Positions 8,268-17,769 are shown, counted from the first letter of the stretch. The stretch is 64,000 bases of DNA from Qipengyuania pacifica (GCF_019857205.1 NZ_JAHWXO010000005.1:227800-291799), one strand, 5' to 3'. Made by a program: numbers and translations. The notes: a model not told the origin generated them from the sequence alone.

Positions 8268-9785
8268 ATGCAATCGATCATGCTCGCCCTGGCCTTTGCA
8301 GGAGCTGCCCAGCCCAATCTGCCCGCCGCTAGCAGTGACGATGAAAGCGCCCAGGCGCCCGTCGCCTCGCAGGCCGCGGGCGATGTAGGCCAAGACCGGG
8401 ACGAGACACCCGTAACCGATCCCTACCCACGCGAAGCAATTGGCGAAGGTCAGGTTGTGGGTCGCCTCGCCTCGACCCGCTGGACCGAGGATTGGCGCGC
8501 CATGGCCGACCAGACAAAGCGCGACGATTTCCTGGATCGGCTTAAATTCCTGCCTCTTTCGGACGACGGCGAAGTCTATCTGACCCTCTCGGGCGAAATT
8601 CGCGTCCGCAGTGATTTTCTCACCAACACCGGCCTGGTCGATCGCCCTACCGAACGGCGTGACCGGCTCCGGGTGATCGGCGGCGCGGACTTGCATTTAG
8701 GGCCGAATGTCCGGCTCTTCGCCGAGATCGCCCATGGGGGGCTCGACGGTCGCAATCTCACAACCCAGCAGACCAACTTCAAGAACGACCTCGTCGTCCA
8801 GCAAGCCTTTGCGGAAGTCAGCGGTGATATTGCAGGGCTCGAGGCTGGTGCGCGCTACGGCCGCCAGGAATTCCTCGATGGGTCCGCGTTGTTGATCGGG
8901 TCACGCGATTTCAACACTATCCGCTTCGTCGTCAACGGCCTGCGGACATGGGTTCGCGGCTCTCGCGTTCGCGCAGGACTGTTCGATTTCGAGTTCACCG
9001 AACTTGGCGCGGGTGGCACTAGTGACGATCGCAGCGACGACGATACCCGCTTCAGCGGTGTAAATCTCGGTTTTGTCTTGCCGACCGATATGTTCGGGGG
9101 ATCGAAATTGTACTTCGATCCCTTCATCTGGCGGTTGAGGCAGAACGATCTCACGTGGGGGCCACAAATTGCCGATGATCGGCGCCTGTATACGGGCGCA
9201 CGTCTTTGGGGCAGCGCTGGTCCGATCACGGTGGATTGGAACGCGAACTACCAGTCCGGATCATTTGGCGATCGCGACATTTCCGCCTGGCAGGTATTCC
9301 TGTCGCAGACCTATCGTCTGGGCGAAGACCGCACCGCGCCTTCGGTCGGTCTGCGCTTCGATTATGGCAGCGGGGGCAACGGCACCAGCGGTACGGGCAC
9401 ATTGCGCACCGCCACCACGCCCTATGGCATCAATGCGCCGTTCGGCTATCAGATCACTATGACGCCGACCAATTTGCTGGCGGTCACGCCCGGTTTCAAT
9501 TTCCAGGCCTTCAAGAACTTTTCGGTCAATCTCGAATACCAGCTCAGCTATCGTCCGGAAGAAACCGACGCGGTCTATCGCCCCATCAACCGTCCTTACG
9601 TAGGCACCGATCAGGTGTCCGGGCATAAGGTGGCCGACATGATCCGCATGCAGACGCGGTGGAATATCACGCCGCGCCTCTTCATGGGTACACGCACCGA
9701 ATACACCATCGCGCGAAACGTCCTGACCCGCGCGGGCTATGCCGACAGCTTTTTTGCGACAGCGTGGCTGAGCTACCGCTTCTGA
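8268..9785 (+). CDS. alginate-export-family outer-membrane porin
   Basis: Outer-membrane beta-barrel of 505 residues. A short signal peptide (MQSIMLALAFAGAAQ) is followed by a low-complexity acidic linker. The alginate_exp (AlgE-like) domain follows, with the typical YLTLSGEIRVRSDF beginning and many amphipathic strands, and the protein ends in an aromatic residue (AWLSYRF), a barrel-assembly signal. Neighbours are a divergent two-component system and an inner-membrane Nramp-fold transporter, so it probably gives outer-membrane passage for that transporter's substrate. No alginate genes are present, so a role in alginate export is unlikely here. Confidence 0.82.
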   Translation: MQSIMLALAFAGAAQPNLPAASSDDESAQAPVASQAAGDVGQDRDETPVTDPYPREAIGEGQVVGRLASTRWTEDWRAMADQTKRDDFLDRLKFLPLSDDGEVYLTLSGEIRVRSDFLTNTGLVDRPTERRDRLRVIGGADLHLGPNVRLFAEIAHGGLDGRNLTTQQTNFKNDLVVQQAFAEVSGDIAGLEAGARYGRQEFLDGSALLIGSRDFNTIRFVVNGLRTWVRGSRVRAGLFDFEFTELGAGGTSDDRSDDDTRFSGVNLGFVLPTDMFGGSKLYFDPFIWRLRQNDLTWGPQIADDRRLYTGARLWGSAGPITVDWNANYQSGSFGDRDISAWQVFLSQTYRLGEDRTAPSVGLRFDYGSGGNGTSGTGTLRTATTPYGINAPFGYQITMTPTNLLAVTPGFNFQAFKNFSVNLEYQLSYRPEETDAVYRPINRPYVGTDQVSGHKVADMIRMQTRWNITPRLFMGTRTEYTIARNVLTRAGYADSFFATAWLSYRF

Positions 9786-9828
9786 TTTTGTTCCACCATA
9801 AGGGCCGCCAAGGTCACAGGGGAGAGAC

Positions 9829-11130
9829 ATGAATACTGAAACCGGCGTAACTGCGCAGACTGGCCCATCGGCCACCAGCTCCGAGGGACCCGATGCGCAT
9901 TCCGCTCCGCCCACCCGCGGGCAGATGTGGCGCCATCTTGGGCCTGGCATCGTGGTCGCCGCGACCGGTGTCGGTGCAGGCGACCTGGTCGCCACCCTGA
10001 TTGCCGGTTCCCGCTTTGGCTATGCTCTGCTGTGGGCGGCGGTCGTCGGCTGCATCGTCAAGATCGCTCTTTCCGAAGGGTCGGCGCGCTATCACCTTGC
10101 CACTGGGTCCACGATCCTGGCGGGCTGGCGCTCCCTGGGCAAATGGACGAGCTGGTATTTCGGTGTTTACGTCATCATCTGGGGCTTCATCTACGGGGCC
10201 ACCGCCATGAGCGCGACCGCCCTTCCTCTGACAGCCCTGTTCCCGGAACTGCCCCTGCGGGCCTGGGCGATCATCGCCGGTATCTTCGGCTTCGTCTTCG
10301 TGTGGTTCAACAGGTACGAAACCTTCGAAATCGTCATGAAGATACTGGTTGGCCTCATGTTCATCATCATGGTCGGCCTCGCTTTCCTGGTGGCGCCCAG
10401 CCTTCCCGACATGGCACGCGGAATGACGTTCGAACTTCCCGAAGGATCGCTATTCTATACGCTTGGCCTGATCGGCGGCGTGGGTGGGACCATCACCACC
10501 GCGGCCTATGGATACTGGACGCAGGCCAAGGGCTGGCGCGGCATGCCGTGGTTCCCGATGATGCGGGTGGATAATGCGCTGGCCTATATCGTTACCGGCA
10601 TTTTCGTCATCGCCATGCTGATCGTGGGCGCGGAACTGCTTTATTCTGCAGGTATTGCGCTTGAAGACAGCGACAAGGGGCTGCTGGGTCTGTCCGGGGT
10701 GCTCGAAGAACGCTTCGGCGCGACCATCGCGACCTTGTTCCTGGTCGGCTTTGCGGCGACTTCCCTCTCATCGCTCTTGGGTGTTTGGCAGGGCATGAGC
10801 CTGTTCTTCTCCGACTGGTGGTACCAGTTGCGCGGCGCCAGCGAAGGCGGCCATGAAGGCAGCGGCGCCTACAAGTTCTATCTCGCCTGGCTGACATTCC
10901 CGCCTATGATCCTGCTGTTTGCAGACCGGCCGTTCCTGTTGGTCATCATCTACGGGGCGTTCGGCGCGCTGTTCATGCCGTTCCTTGCCGTTACGTTGCT
11001 GATGCTCAACAATTCCGAACGGGTGCCAGCCCATGCCCGAAACGGTGTGGTCGCGAACTTGACGCTCGCGGGCTCTGCAATCCTGTTCGTGGTGCTTGCC
11101 GTCCAGCAGGTCGCGCGCCTGCTCAGTTAA
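9829..11130 (+). CDS. Nramp-fold transporter without metal-site residues
   Basis: Inner-membrane protein of 433 residues with about 11 helices, and clear Nramp (TC 2.A.55) similarity in the first helix region (AGSRFGYALLW). The canonical DPGN of helix 1 is GAGD here (residues 49-52), and the MPHN stretch of helix 6 is TTAA (within 222-226). The Asp, Asn and Met that bind metal in MntH-type proteins are therefore all changed. It also differs from the Nramp-related Mg2+ carriers, which keep the helix-1 Asp. The gap to the porin is 43 bases with an AGGGGAGAG ribosome site, so the two probably share a transcript. Substrate is unknown; a non-metal solute is inferred. Confidence 0.8.
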   Translation: MNTETGVTAQTGPSATSSEGPDAHSAPPTRGQMWRHLGPGIVVAATGVGAGDLVATLIAGSRFGYALLWAAVVGCIVKIALSEGSARYHLATGSTILAGWRSLGKWTSWYFGVYVIIWGFIYGATAMSATALPLTALFPELPLRAWAIIAGIFGFVFVWFNRYETFEIVMKILVGLMFIIMVGLAFLVAPSLPDMARGMTFELPEGSLFYTLGLIGGVGGTITTAAYGYWTQAKGWRGMPWFPMMRVDNALAYIVTGIFVIAMLIVGAELLYSAGIALEDSDKGLLGLSGVLEERFGATIATLFLVGFAATSLSSLLGVWQGMSLFFSDWWYQLRGASEGGHEGSGAYKFYLAWLTFPPMILLFADRPFLLVIIYGAFGALFMPFLAVTLLMLNNSERVPAHARNGVVANLTLAGSAILFVVLAVQQVARLLS

Positions 11131-11205
11131 CAGGCTACGACAGATGCCCGGCGACGCTTCTGTGCAAGCGTGAAGCCTGTCGCCGGGTATCAATTTTCTA
11201 CAATT

Positions 11206-12417
11206 CTAAAGCGGATCGGTGTGGATGTGCAGTTCGCCTTCAAGTGTGCGGTGAACCGGGCACTTGTCCGCCATTTCCAGAATTCGCGCTTTCTGGTCGT
11301 CGTCCAGTTCATCGCCGTGGATCGAGATCCGGCGATTGAGCGCCTGGATTTTGGTTCCGTCTTCCATCGCCTTGGCATGCACGCATTCGTGATTATTCTC
11401 ATGCGTCACCTGCACAGTCACTCCGTCTAGCGGCCAGCCTTTCCGGTCCGCGTACATTTTCATCGTCATGGCCGTGCAGGTCCCCAGCGCCGCGGTCAAA
11501 AGATCGTAGGGCGTGGGACCGCTATCGTCACCGCCATAGTCTGTCGGCTCGTCGGCCACGAAGCGGTGGGTGGCCGTGTGCACTTCTGTTCCGAATTTGC
11601 CATGGCCCGTCTTAACGACCACGCCTTCCTCCGGCATCGGCCAATCGTCCCTTACAGGGATATAGCGGCTCGCCCATGCGGCGATGACATCGGCTGCGAA
11701 CGCGGCGTCCTTGTCGTCCAGCAGGAGGTGATCGGCGTGATCCAGGCTGACGAAGCTCTTCGGATGTCTCGCGGCACTAAACAGGGCGGTGGCGTTCTCT
11801 ATCCCCACCAACTCGTCGGTGGGTGAATGGAGGAACAGCAGGGGCCGCTTCAACTTGCTGACCTGGGAAAGCAGATCGACATCCTCTACCCGCTCGATAA
11901 ATTCGCGGCTGAGTGTGAAGGAATGCCCGCCGATTGTGACCGGGCCCTCCCCCTCCTTTCGTATGGCGTCGATATCGCCGTCGATGCGCTGAAGGACATG
12001 CGGCACGTCGCTGGGCGCGCTGATGGTGGCGATGGCAGCGATTCTGTCGAAACCGATATCATCTGCCGCCGCCAGAACCGCTGCGCCGCCCAGACTGTGT
12101 CCCACAAGCAGGATCGGCTGTGCGAAGCGCTCGAGCAAATGCTCTGCCGCAGCAACCAGGTCTGCGATATCCGTGGCGAAGCCCGCATGCCCGAAATCCC
12201 CCTCGCTGCCACCAAGCCCGGTAAAGTCGAACCGCAGGCAGGCGATGCCCTGCTGCGCCAGGGCACGGGAAACATGTACCGCCGCCCTGCTCTGCCGCGT
12301 GCAGGTAAAGCAATGCGCGAACAGCGCGGCACCACGCACCAGACCCGTCGGTAATTCGAGCGAACCCTCCAGATTATGGCCCGCGTTGGTCGCAATGGTG
12401 ATGGTTTCGGTCGGCAT
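11206..12417 (-). CDS. bifunctional alpha/beta hydrolase - OsmC fusion
   Basis: A 403-residue fusion. Residues 1 to about 255 form an alpha/beta hydrolase with nucleophile elbow GHSLGGAAV, acid region SPTDELV and a His near DHADHLL. Residues about 270-403 form an OsmC/Ohr-like thiol peroxidase domain with the two redox cysteines in ALGTCTAMTMKM and DKCPVHRTL. OsmC domains reduce organic hydroperoxides; the hydrolase may release or process the substrate. This fusion is a recognised family in proteobacteria. It is convergent with the Nramp-like gene and not obviously part of that module. Confidence 0.9.
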   Translation of the reverse strand: MPTETITIATNAGHNLEGSLELPTGLVRGAALFAHCFTCTRQSRAAVHVSRALAQQGIACLRFDFTGLGGSEGDFGHAGFATDIADLVAAAEHLLERFAQPILLVGHSLGGAAVLAAADDIGFDRIAAIATISAPSDVPHVLQRIDGDIDAIRKEGEGPVTIGGHSFTLSREFIERVEDVDLLSQVSKLKRPLLFLHSPTDELVGIENATALFSAARHPKSFVSLDHADHLLLDDKDAAFAADVIAAWASRYIPVRDDWPMPEEGVVVKTGHGKFGTEVHTATHRFVADEPTDYGGDDSGPTPYDLLTAALGTCTAMTMKMYADRKGWPLDGVTVQVTHENNHECVHAKAMEDGTKIQALNRRISIHGDELDDDQKARILEMADKCPVHRTLEGELHIHTDPL

Positions 12418-12671
12418 GGGGTCTCCTCGCGGCGTGACGGATAATCTGATCTTCGATAGTAGGGACGAAGGCTCTGCAAAGATACCGCTGGGGTGGCACC
12501 CTCTTTCGCCGTCGTCACGCGACAGGACATTTTCCTACAAAGGGGAATTCGTGCATGTCGGCGCATCGACCGGCAGTTTGCATGGTTGCTGCCGGCGAAA
12601 ACTAAGGTGACAATGAGTTTGATCAATTGCCCCATATCTATCTGTATTTGCGTCGTAATAGAAGGATATGG

Positions 12672-12701
12672 AGTTTTTAATCCACCCCCGGTCGCTGTCA
12701 C
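12672..12701 (+). repeat. 30-bp intergenic element, copy 1
   Basis: AGTTTTTAATCCACCCCCGG followed by TCGCTGTCAC matches 27 of 30 bases of the copy at 27261-27290. The first copy has no flanking inverted repeat, so it is not simply a terminator. It lies about 75 bases upstream of moxR. Confidence 0.6.
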
Positions 12702-12745
12702 GCTTGGGTTCGAGATGCCCCTTGCCCTTCACTTCTGCGGCCCCT

Positions 12746-12763
12746 AACGCTTACGTAAAGTTG
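12746..12763 (+). promoter_or_regulatory. MerR-type operator-like site upstream of moxR
   Basis: AACGCTTACGTAAAGTTG contains the 13-base core ACGCTTACGTAAA, which also occurs, reverse-complemented, immediately upstream of the MerR gene at 29615. It lies 13-31 bases before the moxR start codon. Sites of the form TTTACGTAAACG are known for MerR-family regulators of acyl-CoA catabolism (LiuR type). The link to the window's MerR protein is inference. Confidence 0.5.
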
Positions 12764-12776
12764 CAAGGGAAAACCG

Positions 12777-13631
12777 ATGACCGAACCGAGCCGTTTCGAA
12801 GGTACGAAGTCCTATATCGCCACCGAAGATCTCAAGGTGGCGGTCAACGCCGCGGTGACGCTGCGCCGCCCGCTTCTGGTCAAGGGCGAACCGGGTACCG
12901 GCAAGACGGTCCTTGCGCATGAGATCGCAAAGGCCATCGATGCGCCCCTGATCGAATGGAACGTGAAATCGACCACCAAGGCGCAGCAGGGCCTGTATGA
13001 ATATGACGCCGTTGCCCGTCTGCGCGATGGCCAGCTCGGTGACGAGCGCGTTCACGACATCGCCAACTACATCAAGAAGGGAAAGCTGTGGGAAGCCTTC
13101 ACCTCACCGCAGTTGCCCGTCCTGCTGATCGACGAAATCGACAAGGCCGATATCGAATTTCCGAACGATCTTCTGCAGGAACTCGATCGCATGAGCTTCG
13201 ACGTGTACGAAACGCACGAGCGGATCGAAGCGAAAGAACGTCCGATCGTGGTGATTACCTCGAACAATGAAAAGGAACTGCCCGACGCATTCCTGCGCCG
13301 CTGCTTCTTTCATTACATCAAGTTCCCCGATCACGACACGATGCGCGACATCATCGAAGTCCACTTTCCGGGAATTCAGAAATCTCTCGTCACCAAGGCG
13401 ATGGAGATTTTCTACGAAATCCGTGACGTGCCCGGCCTGAAGAAGAAGCCCTCGACCAGCGAATTGATCGACTGGCTCAAGCTGCTCCTCAACGAAGATA
13501 TGCCGCTGGACGTGCTACAGGATGCCAATCCCAACGCCGCGATCCCGCCGCTGCACGGCGCCCTGCTCAAGAACGAACAGGACGTTATGATGTTCGAACG
13601 CCTCGCCTTCATGGCCCGGCGCCAGCAATAA
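12777..13631 (+). CDS. MoxR-family AAA+ ATPase
   Basis: AAA+ ATPase of 284 residues with Walker A GEPGTGKTVLA (near residue 37), Walker B LLIDEIDKAD and arginine finger region FLRRCFFHY. MoxR ATPases act as chaperones that insert cofactors or activate partner complexes together with VWA-domain proteins. The usual VWA partner is present at 15222 on the same strand but is separated by an opposing MCP gene. The short upstream distance to a MerR-type site suggests regulated expression. Confidence 0.9.
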   Translation: MTEPSRFEGTKSYIATEDLKVAVNAAVTLRRPLLVKGEPGTGKTVLAHEIAKAIDAPLIEWNVKSTTKAQQGLYEYDAVARLRDGQLGDERVHDIANYIKKGKLWEAFTSPQLPVLLIDEIDKADIEFPNDLLQELDRMSFDVYETHERIEAKERPIVVITSNNEKELPDAFLRRCFFHYIKFPDHDTMRDIIEVHFPGIQKSLVTKAMEIFYEIRDVPGLKKKPSTSELIDWLKLLLNEDMPLDVLQDANPNAAIPPLHGALLKNEQDVMMFERLAFMARRQQ

Positions 13632-13688
13632 TTCCGTGTGCGATGGGGCTGACGTTTGCAGTCCCGTCGCCCTTCCCGACCGACGGTT

Positions 13689-15089
13689 TTACCGGAAGCT
13701 GTAAGCCAGCTCGAAATCGCCCCAGCGCCGTCCGCCGATGTGAAGCGGCACATAAACGTTGCGCACGACCATGTAGTTCTTGCCGTCGCCTTCCTGGCGG
13801 TAGACCGCCATCGTGTATGGATCGGTTGTCGCCTTGGCGACGTGGTCGATCCCTTCCAGAATAATGCGGCCATTGCGGCAGTATTTCGTGTCATGGGCCA
13901 GATCGCCAGTCGGCTGACGCGAATGCGCGGTGACGTGGGTCGGAAGGAATCCGCTCATGTCTGCCTGCGAACACATGATGACGGCCCCGCCTTCGCCGCT
14001 CACGCGATCATTCAGTGGACGCCAATTGGCATCGGCCCATTCGCTCAACGCCGTGCGGTATAGTGGCGGATTGGTACCGGGGACCTGGCGATAGTTCCGA
14101 TCGAACAGCTGATCCACCGACAGTTCGCCCGCGGCGATTGCTTGCTCGGCAAGTGCGACGATCTCCTGCGCATGCCCCTGCGCCTTCTCGACCATGGAAC
14201 TGTCCTGCGGCGACAGACCAGCTTTGACCAGTTTGTCGAACATGTCGCTCGCGATCAGTTCAAGCTCTTCCATGCGCCCATGCGCCGTCGCGAGCTTGCT
14301 TTCGTTTTCGCTGACGGCACCGTCGAAATCACCGAGCACGTCCTGAACCCGGTGAACGTGATCGGAAATCGTGGCTGTGTTGCGGGCAATCTGGTCTTGT
14401 TGTCCGTCGACCTCGAGCAGCAGTTCGGTGACGCTGCGCATCGTGTCTTCGATCGCACCGACAGAGTTCTTGGCCTGCGTGCTGGCGGCGGCACCGCTTT
14501 GGATCTTTTCGATGACCTGTTCCGCCTCGCCGCCCAGCATATCGACGGTCCGGCTGATTTCCTCAGTCGCCTTGCGCGTTTCGCTGGCGAGCGCTTTTAC
14601 CTCGTTGGCGACAACGGCGAAGGTGCGTCCCTGTTCACCGGCCCGCATGGCCTCGATCGTGGCATTGAGCGCGAGAATATTAGTCGTTTCGGCAATCTGG
14701 TCGATTTCCTGGCTCGATCGCCGCACTTGGTCCATTGCCGCAGCAAAGCCGGTAACGTGCTCCGTCAGTGTTTCAACCAGGCTCAGGAGATTGCCGATCT
14801 CGTTGAGCGAGCTGCTGATAAGCGTCGTGCCATCGTTTAGGCGTTCGATGGCGCGTTCGGAAAGCAAACGCGCTTCGTCGCTCGCCTCCAGGACTTTACT
14901 CTGGTCCTCGTCGAGGGCGCGTACGGTACCCTGCAACTCGACATATTCGCTACGCAGGTGGCCAAAGGAATCGATCACGCCCTGAACGATACCGGCGACG
15001 TCGGAACAGCCCACGGTGACCTTCCCGCACGCTTCGGGTATCCTGTCGAGAGCCGATGCGCCCCGGGCATCGATCGCGCTAAGTTCCAT
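13689..15089 (-). CDS. cytoplasmic methyl-accepting chemotaxis protein
   Basis: MCP signalling protein of 466 residues with no membrane segment. Long coiled-coil regions flank the highly conserved hairpin ([20 protein letters not shown], about 150-170; [12 protein letters not shown]). The C-terminal 130 residues, with [13 protein letters not shown]-like and [14 protein letters not shown] elements, match the domain found at the C-terminus of many soluble MCPs. No che genes are in the window, and the cognate pathway is unknown. It sits on the minus strand between the MoxR ATPase and its VWA partner, an odd interruption of a normally adjacent pair. Confidence 0.85.
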   Translation of the reverse strand: MELSAIDARGASALDRIPEACGKVTVGCSDVAGIVQGVIDSFGHLRSEYVELQGTVRALDEDQSKVLEASDEARLLSERAIERLNDGTTLISSSLNEIGNLLSLVETLTEHVTGFAAAMDQVRRSSQEIDQIAETTNILALNATIEAMRAGEQGRTFAVVANEVKALASETRKATEEISRTVDMLGGEAEQVIEKIQSGAAASTQAKNSVGAIEDTMRSVTELLLEVDGQQDQIARNTATISDHVHRVQDVLGDFDGAVSENESKLATAHGRMEELELIASDMFDKLVKAGLSPQDSSMVEKAQGHAQEIVALAEQAIAAGELSVDQLFDRNYRQVPGTNPPLYRTALSEWADANWRPLNDRVSGEGGAVIMCSQADMSGFLPTHVTAHSRQPTGDLAHDTKYCRNGRIILEGIDHVAKATTDPYTMAVYRQEGDGKNYMVVRNVYVPLHIGGRRWGDFELAYSFR

Positions 15090-15221
15090 GGCTGTTGTGA
15101 CCCCTTTGTCCCTGTTTGCGAACCTCCTAACGAAGGGTGGTTAGCGGACGGTTAAATGGCCTCCGCGACGAGTGGCAAAGCAGGACTGGTGCGACGGATC
15201 GGCACGCGCTAGACATTACCG

Positions 15222-16403
15222 ATGTTCTTAAATTTCGTCGACGAACTTCGCGCTGCGGGCATCCCCGCAAGCTTCAAGGAACACCTGACGCTCATCGAGG
15301 CGTTGGATCGCGATGTCATCGAACAATCGCCCGAGGCGTTCTATTACCTCTCCCGGGCCACCTTCGTGAAGGACGAAGGCCTGCTCGACCGGTTCGACCA
15401 GGTCTTCCAGCGGGTCTTCAAGGGTGTCCTCAGCGATTACGGTCAGAACCCTGTCGACATACCCGAAGATTGGCTCAAGGCTGTGGCCGAGAAATTTCTC
15501 TCCGACGAGGAGATGGAAAAGATCAAGAGCCTGGGCGACTGGGACGAGATCATGGAGACGCTGAAGAAGCGGCTCGAAGAACAGGAAAAGCGTCACCAGG
15601 GCGGTAACAAGTGGATTGGCACGGGTGGTACCTCGCCCTTTGGCAATTCCGGTTACAACCCGGAAGGCGTGCGTATAGGCGGCGAAAGCAAGCACAAGCG
15701 CGCGCTCAAGGTGTGGGACAAGCGAGAATTCAAGAACCTCGACAACACCAAGGAACTCGGCACTCGCAACATCAAGATGGCCCTGCGCCGTCTACGCCGT
15801 TTCGCGCGTGAAGGCGCCGCCGACCAGCTGGATATCGACGCGACGATAGAAGGTACGGCAAAGCAGGGCTGGCTGGATATTCATATGCGACCCGAACGTC
15901 GCAATGCGGTGAAACTGCTCCTGTTTCTCGACGTCGGCGGATCTATGGACCCGTTCATCAAGATCACCGAAGAACTGTTCAGCGCCGCGACCAGCGAATT
16001 CAAGAACCTGGAATTCTTCTACTTCCACAATTGTCTCTACGAAGGCGTCTGGAAGGACAATCGTCGTCGCTGGCAGGAACGCACCAAGACCTGGGACCTG
16101 CTCCACAAATATGGCCATGACTACAAGGTTGTCTTCGTTGGAGACGCCGCGATGAGCCCGTACGAAATCACACATCCCGGCGGCAGTGTGGAACATATGA
16201 ACGAAGAGGCTGGCGCCACGTGGATGCAGCGCGTCGTAAACACCTACCCGGCAACCGTGTGGTTGAACCCCGTGCCGGAAAAGCAATGGGGCTATTCGCA
16301 GTCGACCAAGGTGATGAAACACATCGTCAATGATCGTATGTACTCGCTTACGCTCGACGGGCTGGATGATGCGATGCGCGAACTGAGCCGCAAGCAGGGC
16401 TGA
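15222..16403 (+). CDS. VWA domain-containing protein (CoxE-like)
   Basis: Partner protein of MoxR ATPases, 393 residues. The N-terminal half is helical and charged; the C-terminal VWA domain carries a MIDAS variant LFLDVGGSMD, where the first Ser of DxSxS is Gly, as is usual in the CoxE/YehP branch. It has the same orientation as the moxR gene but starts 1.6 kb downstream, beyond the MCP. MoxR-VWA pairs are thought to remodel or metallate a target enzyme; no obvious target lies nearby. Confidence 0.86.
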   Translation: MFLNFVDELRAAGIPASFKEHLTLIEALDRDVIEQSPEAFYYLSRATFVKDEGLLDRFDQVFQRVFKGVLSDYGQNPVDIPEDWLKAVAEKFLSDEEMEKIKSLGDWDEIMETLKKRLEEQEKRHQGGNKWIGTGGTSPFGNSGYNPEGVRIGGESKHKRALKVWDKREFKNLDNTKELGTRNIKMALRRLRRFAREGAADQLDIDATIEGTAKQGWLDIHMRPERRNAVKLLLFLDVGGSMDPFIKITEELFSAATSEFKNLEFFYFHNCLYEGVWKDNRRRWQERTKTWDLLHKYGHDYKVVFVGDAAMSPYEITHPGGSVEHMNEEAGATWMQRVVNTYPATVWLNPVPEKQWGYSQSTKVMKHIVNDRMYSLTLDGLDDAMRELSRKQG

Positions 16404-16473
16404 CGCGGCCAAATGAACCCATCTTGTAACTCCGCTGAATTTTGATCTACCGTGCGTGGAAAGGAGAATGTCG

Positions 16474-16815
16474 ATGAGAGTTACATTCCTGCTTTGCGCA
16501 GCCGCCGTGTCGATAGCGGCATCTTCACCTGAAAGCGAAGCCACGCACAGCGCGCCTCGATCGGCAATGCCGGTCTTGGGAACTCCGGATGTCGAGCGAG
16601 ACGCGTGCGATGATCTGATTACGCAAGCGCGCCAGGATTCCGTCTTGACCAAACTGGATCGCCAGCCTGCAACGGCTGACAAACCTTATTTCATTGCCGC
16701 AGTTGACCAGAAGATTGACGGTTGCAGCGTCATGGTAATGCACAACGACAAGGCGGATTTCCGCCCCCTGCCCTCTTCTCCGGATGGCCCAGCCCGTCTT
16801 GAACCGGCGCGCTGA
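16474..16815 (+). CDS. small secreted hypothetical protein
   Basis: A 113-residue protein with an N-terminal signal peptide (MRVTFLLCAAAVSIAASS). The ATG at 16474 is preferred because AAGGAG at 16461 is spaced 7 bases from it; ATG 16468 is too close. The mature part has two Cys and no recognised domain. It is 9 bases upstream of the DUF817 gene, so the two are probably cotranscribed. Function is unknown. Confidence 0.7.
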   Translation: MRVTFLLCAAAVSIAASSPESEATHSAPRSAMPVLGTPDVERDACDDLITQARQDSVLTKLDRQPATADKPYFIAAVDQKIDGCSVMVMHNDKADFRPLPSSPDGPARLEPAR

Positions 16816-16824
16816 TCTGGCTCG

Positions 16825-17769
16825 ATGACAGCGTTGCGATCGGATGAGTTCGATCACTCACGCTTCGCTCGAATTCGCCTCAGCCTCGAACGGTTCGATC
16901 CAGGTACCGGATGGCGCCTTGGGCTGTATGAATTTCTGTTGTTTGGCATAAAGCAGGCTTGGGCGTGCCTGTTCGGCGGCCTCATGCTCGCGCTTCTTCT
17001 GGCCACGCACTTCTTCTATCCGGAAGACGCGCCAGTTCACCGCTATGATTTCCTTACGATCGCCGCAGTCGCCATTCAGGGCGGCATGCTCGCCTTTCGA
17101 CTGGAAACCTGGGCGGAAGCGAAGGTGATCCTGATCTTCCACGTGGTCGGCACGGTCATGGAACTGTTCAAGACAGCCGCCGGCTCGTGGGTATATCCCG
17201 AAGCAAGCACTCTACATATCGGCTCGGTCCCGCTCTTCTCGGGATTCATGTATGCGGCCGTCGGCAGCTATATCGCAAGGGTCTGGCGAATTTTCGATTT
17301 CAGCTACACTTGCTATCCAACGCGTGGTTGGACGTGGTTGCTTGCCGCCGCGGTCTATGTGAATTTCTTCGCCCATCACTGGCTACCCGACATACGCCTC
17401 GCTCTCTTCGCGGCTACTATCCTCCTGTTTGCACGTACCAGGGTCTATTTCCGCAACTGGCGCGAACATCGCTGGATGCCGCTCTTGCTGGGGTTCCTGC
17501 TCGTTGCCCTGTTCATCTGGGGCGCGGAGAACATCGGCACATTCGCGCGCGCCTGGACTTATCCCGGTCAGGAGAACGGTTGGCAGATGGTCAGCCTCGC
17601 CAAGCTGGGCAGCTGGTTTCTCCTGATGCTGATCAGTTTCGTCCTGGTTGAACTGGTGGCCCCGGTTCGTGAGCCCGATCAATCCTTACGGTCGAGCTCT
17701 TCGTCCAGTCGCAGCGAGCACCGCCAGAAGAAAAATGCGGGGACGAGCCCGAGGAAAGTGGCTCCGTAA
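16825..17769 (+). CDS. DUF817 family membrane protein
   Basis: Integral membrane protein of 314 residues with about 8 hydrophobic segments and the conserved FGIKQAWACLFGGLMLALL start and WVYPEAS, GSYIARVWR and HHWLPDIR motifs of DUF817 (YoaT-like). Function is unknown. The last 30 residues are Ser/Arg/Lys-rich and run 91 bases into the end of the opposing MFS gene, so the tail looks like a read-through extension rather than a conserved domain. Confidence 0.8.
   Translation: MTALRSDEFDHSRFARIRLSLERFDPGTGWRLGLYEFLLFGIKQAWACLFGGLMLALLLATHFFYPEDAPVHRYDFLTIAAVAIQGGMLAFRLETWAEAKVILIFHVVGTVMELFKTAAGSWVYPEASTLHIGSVPLFSGFMYAAVGSYIARVWRIFDFSYTCYPTRGWTWLLAAAVYVNFFAHHWLPDIRLALFAATILLFARTRVYFRNWREHRWMPLLLGFLLVALFIWGAENIGTFARAWTYPGQENGWQMVSLAKLGSWFLLMLISFVLVELVAPVREPDQSLRSSSSSSRSEHRQKKNAGTSPRKVAP

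Larger units (their letters stand above)
12418..12776. other. intergenic region with repeat and operator-like site
   Basis: About 360 bases lie between the divergent hydrolase-OsmC and moxR genes, and I see no convincing gene. The region holds the 30-bp element at 12672-12701, also found at 27261, and the MerR-type site at 12746-12763. It shares CATTTTCCTACA (near 12529) with the other long gap (near 27043). Confidence 0.6.

Noticed and set aside
15930..15970. Non-canonical MIDAS (DVGGS) in the VWA protein as a broken site
   Set aside because: This variant is normal for the CoxE-like VWA partners of MoxR.
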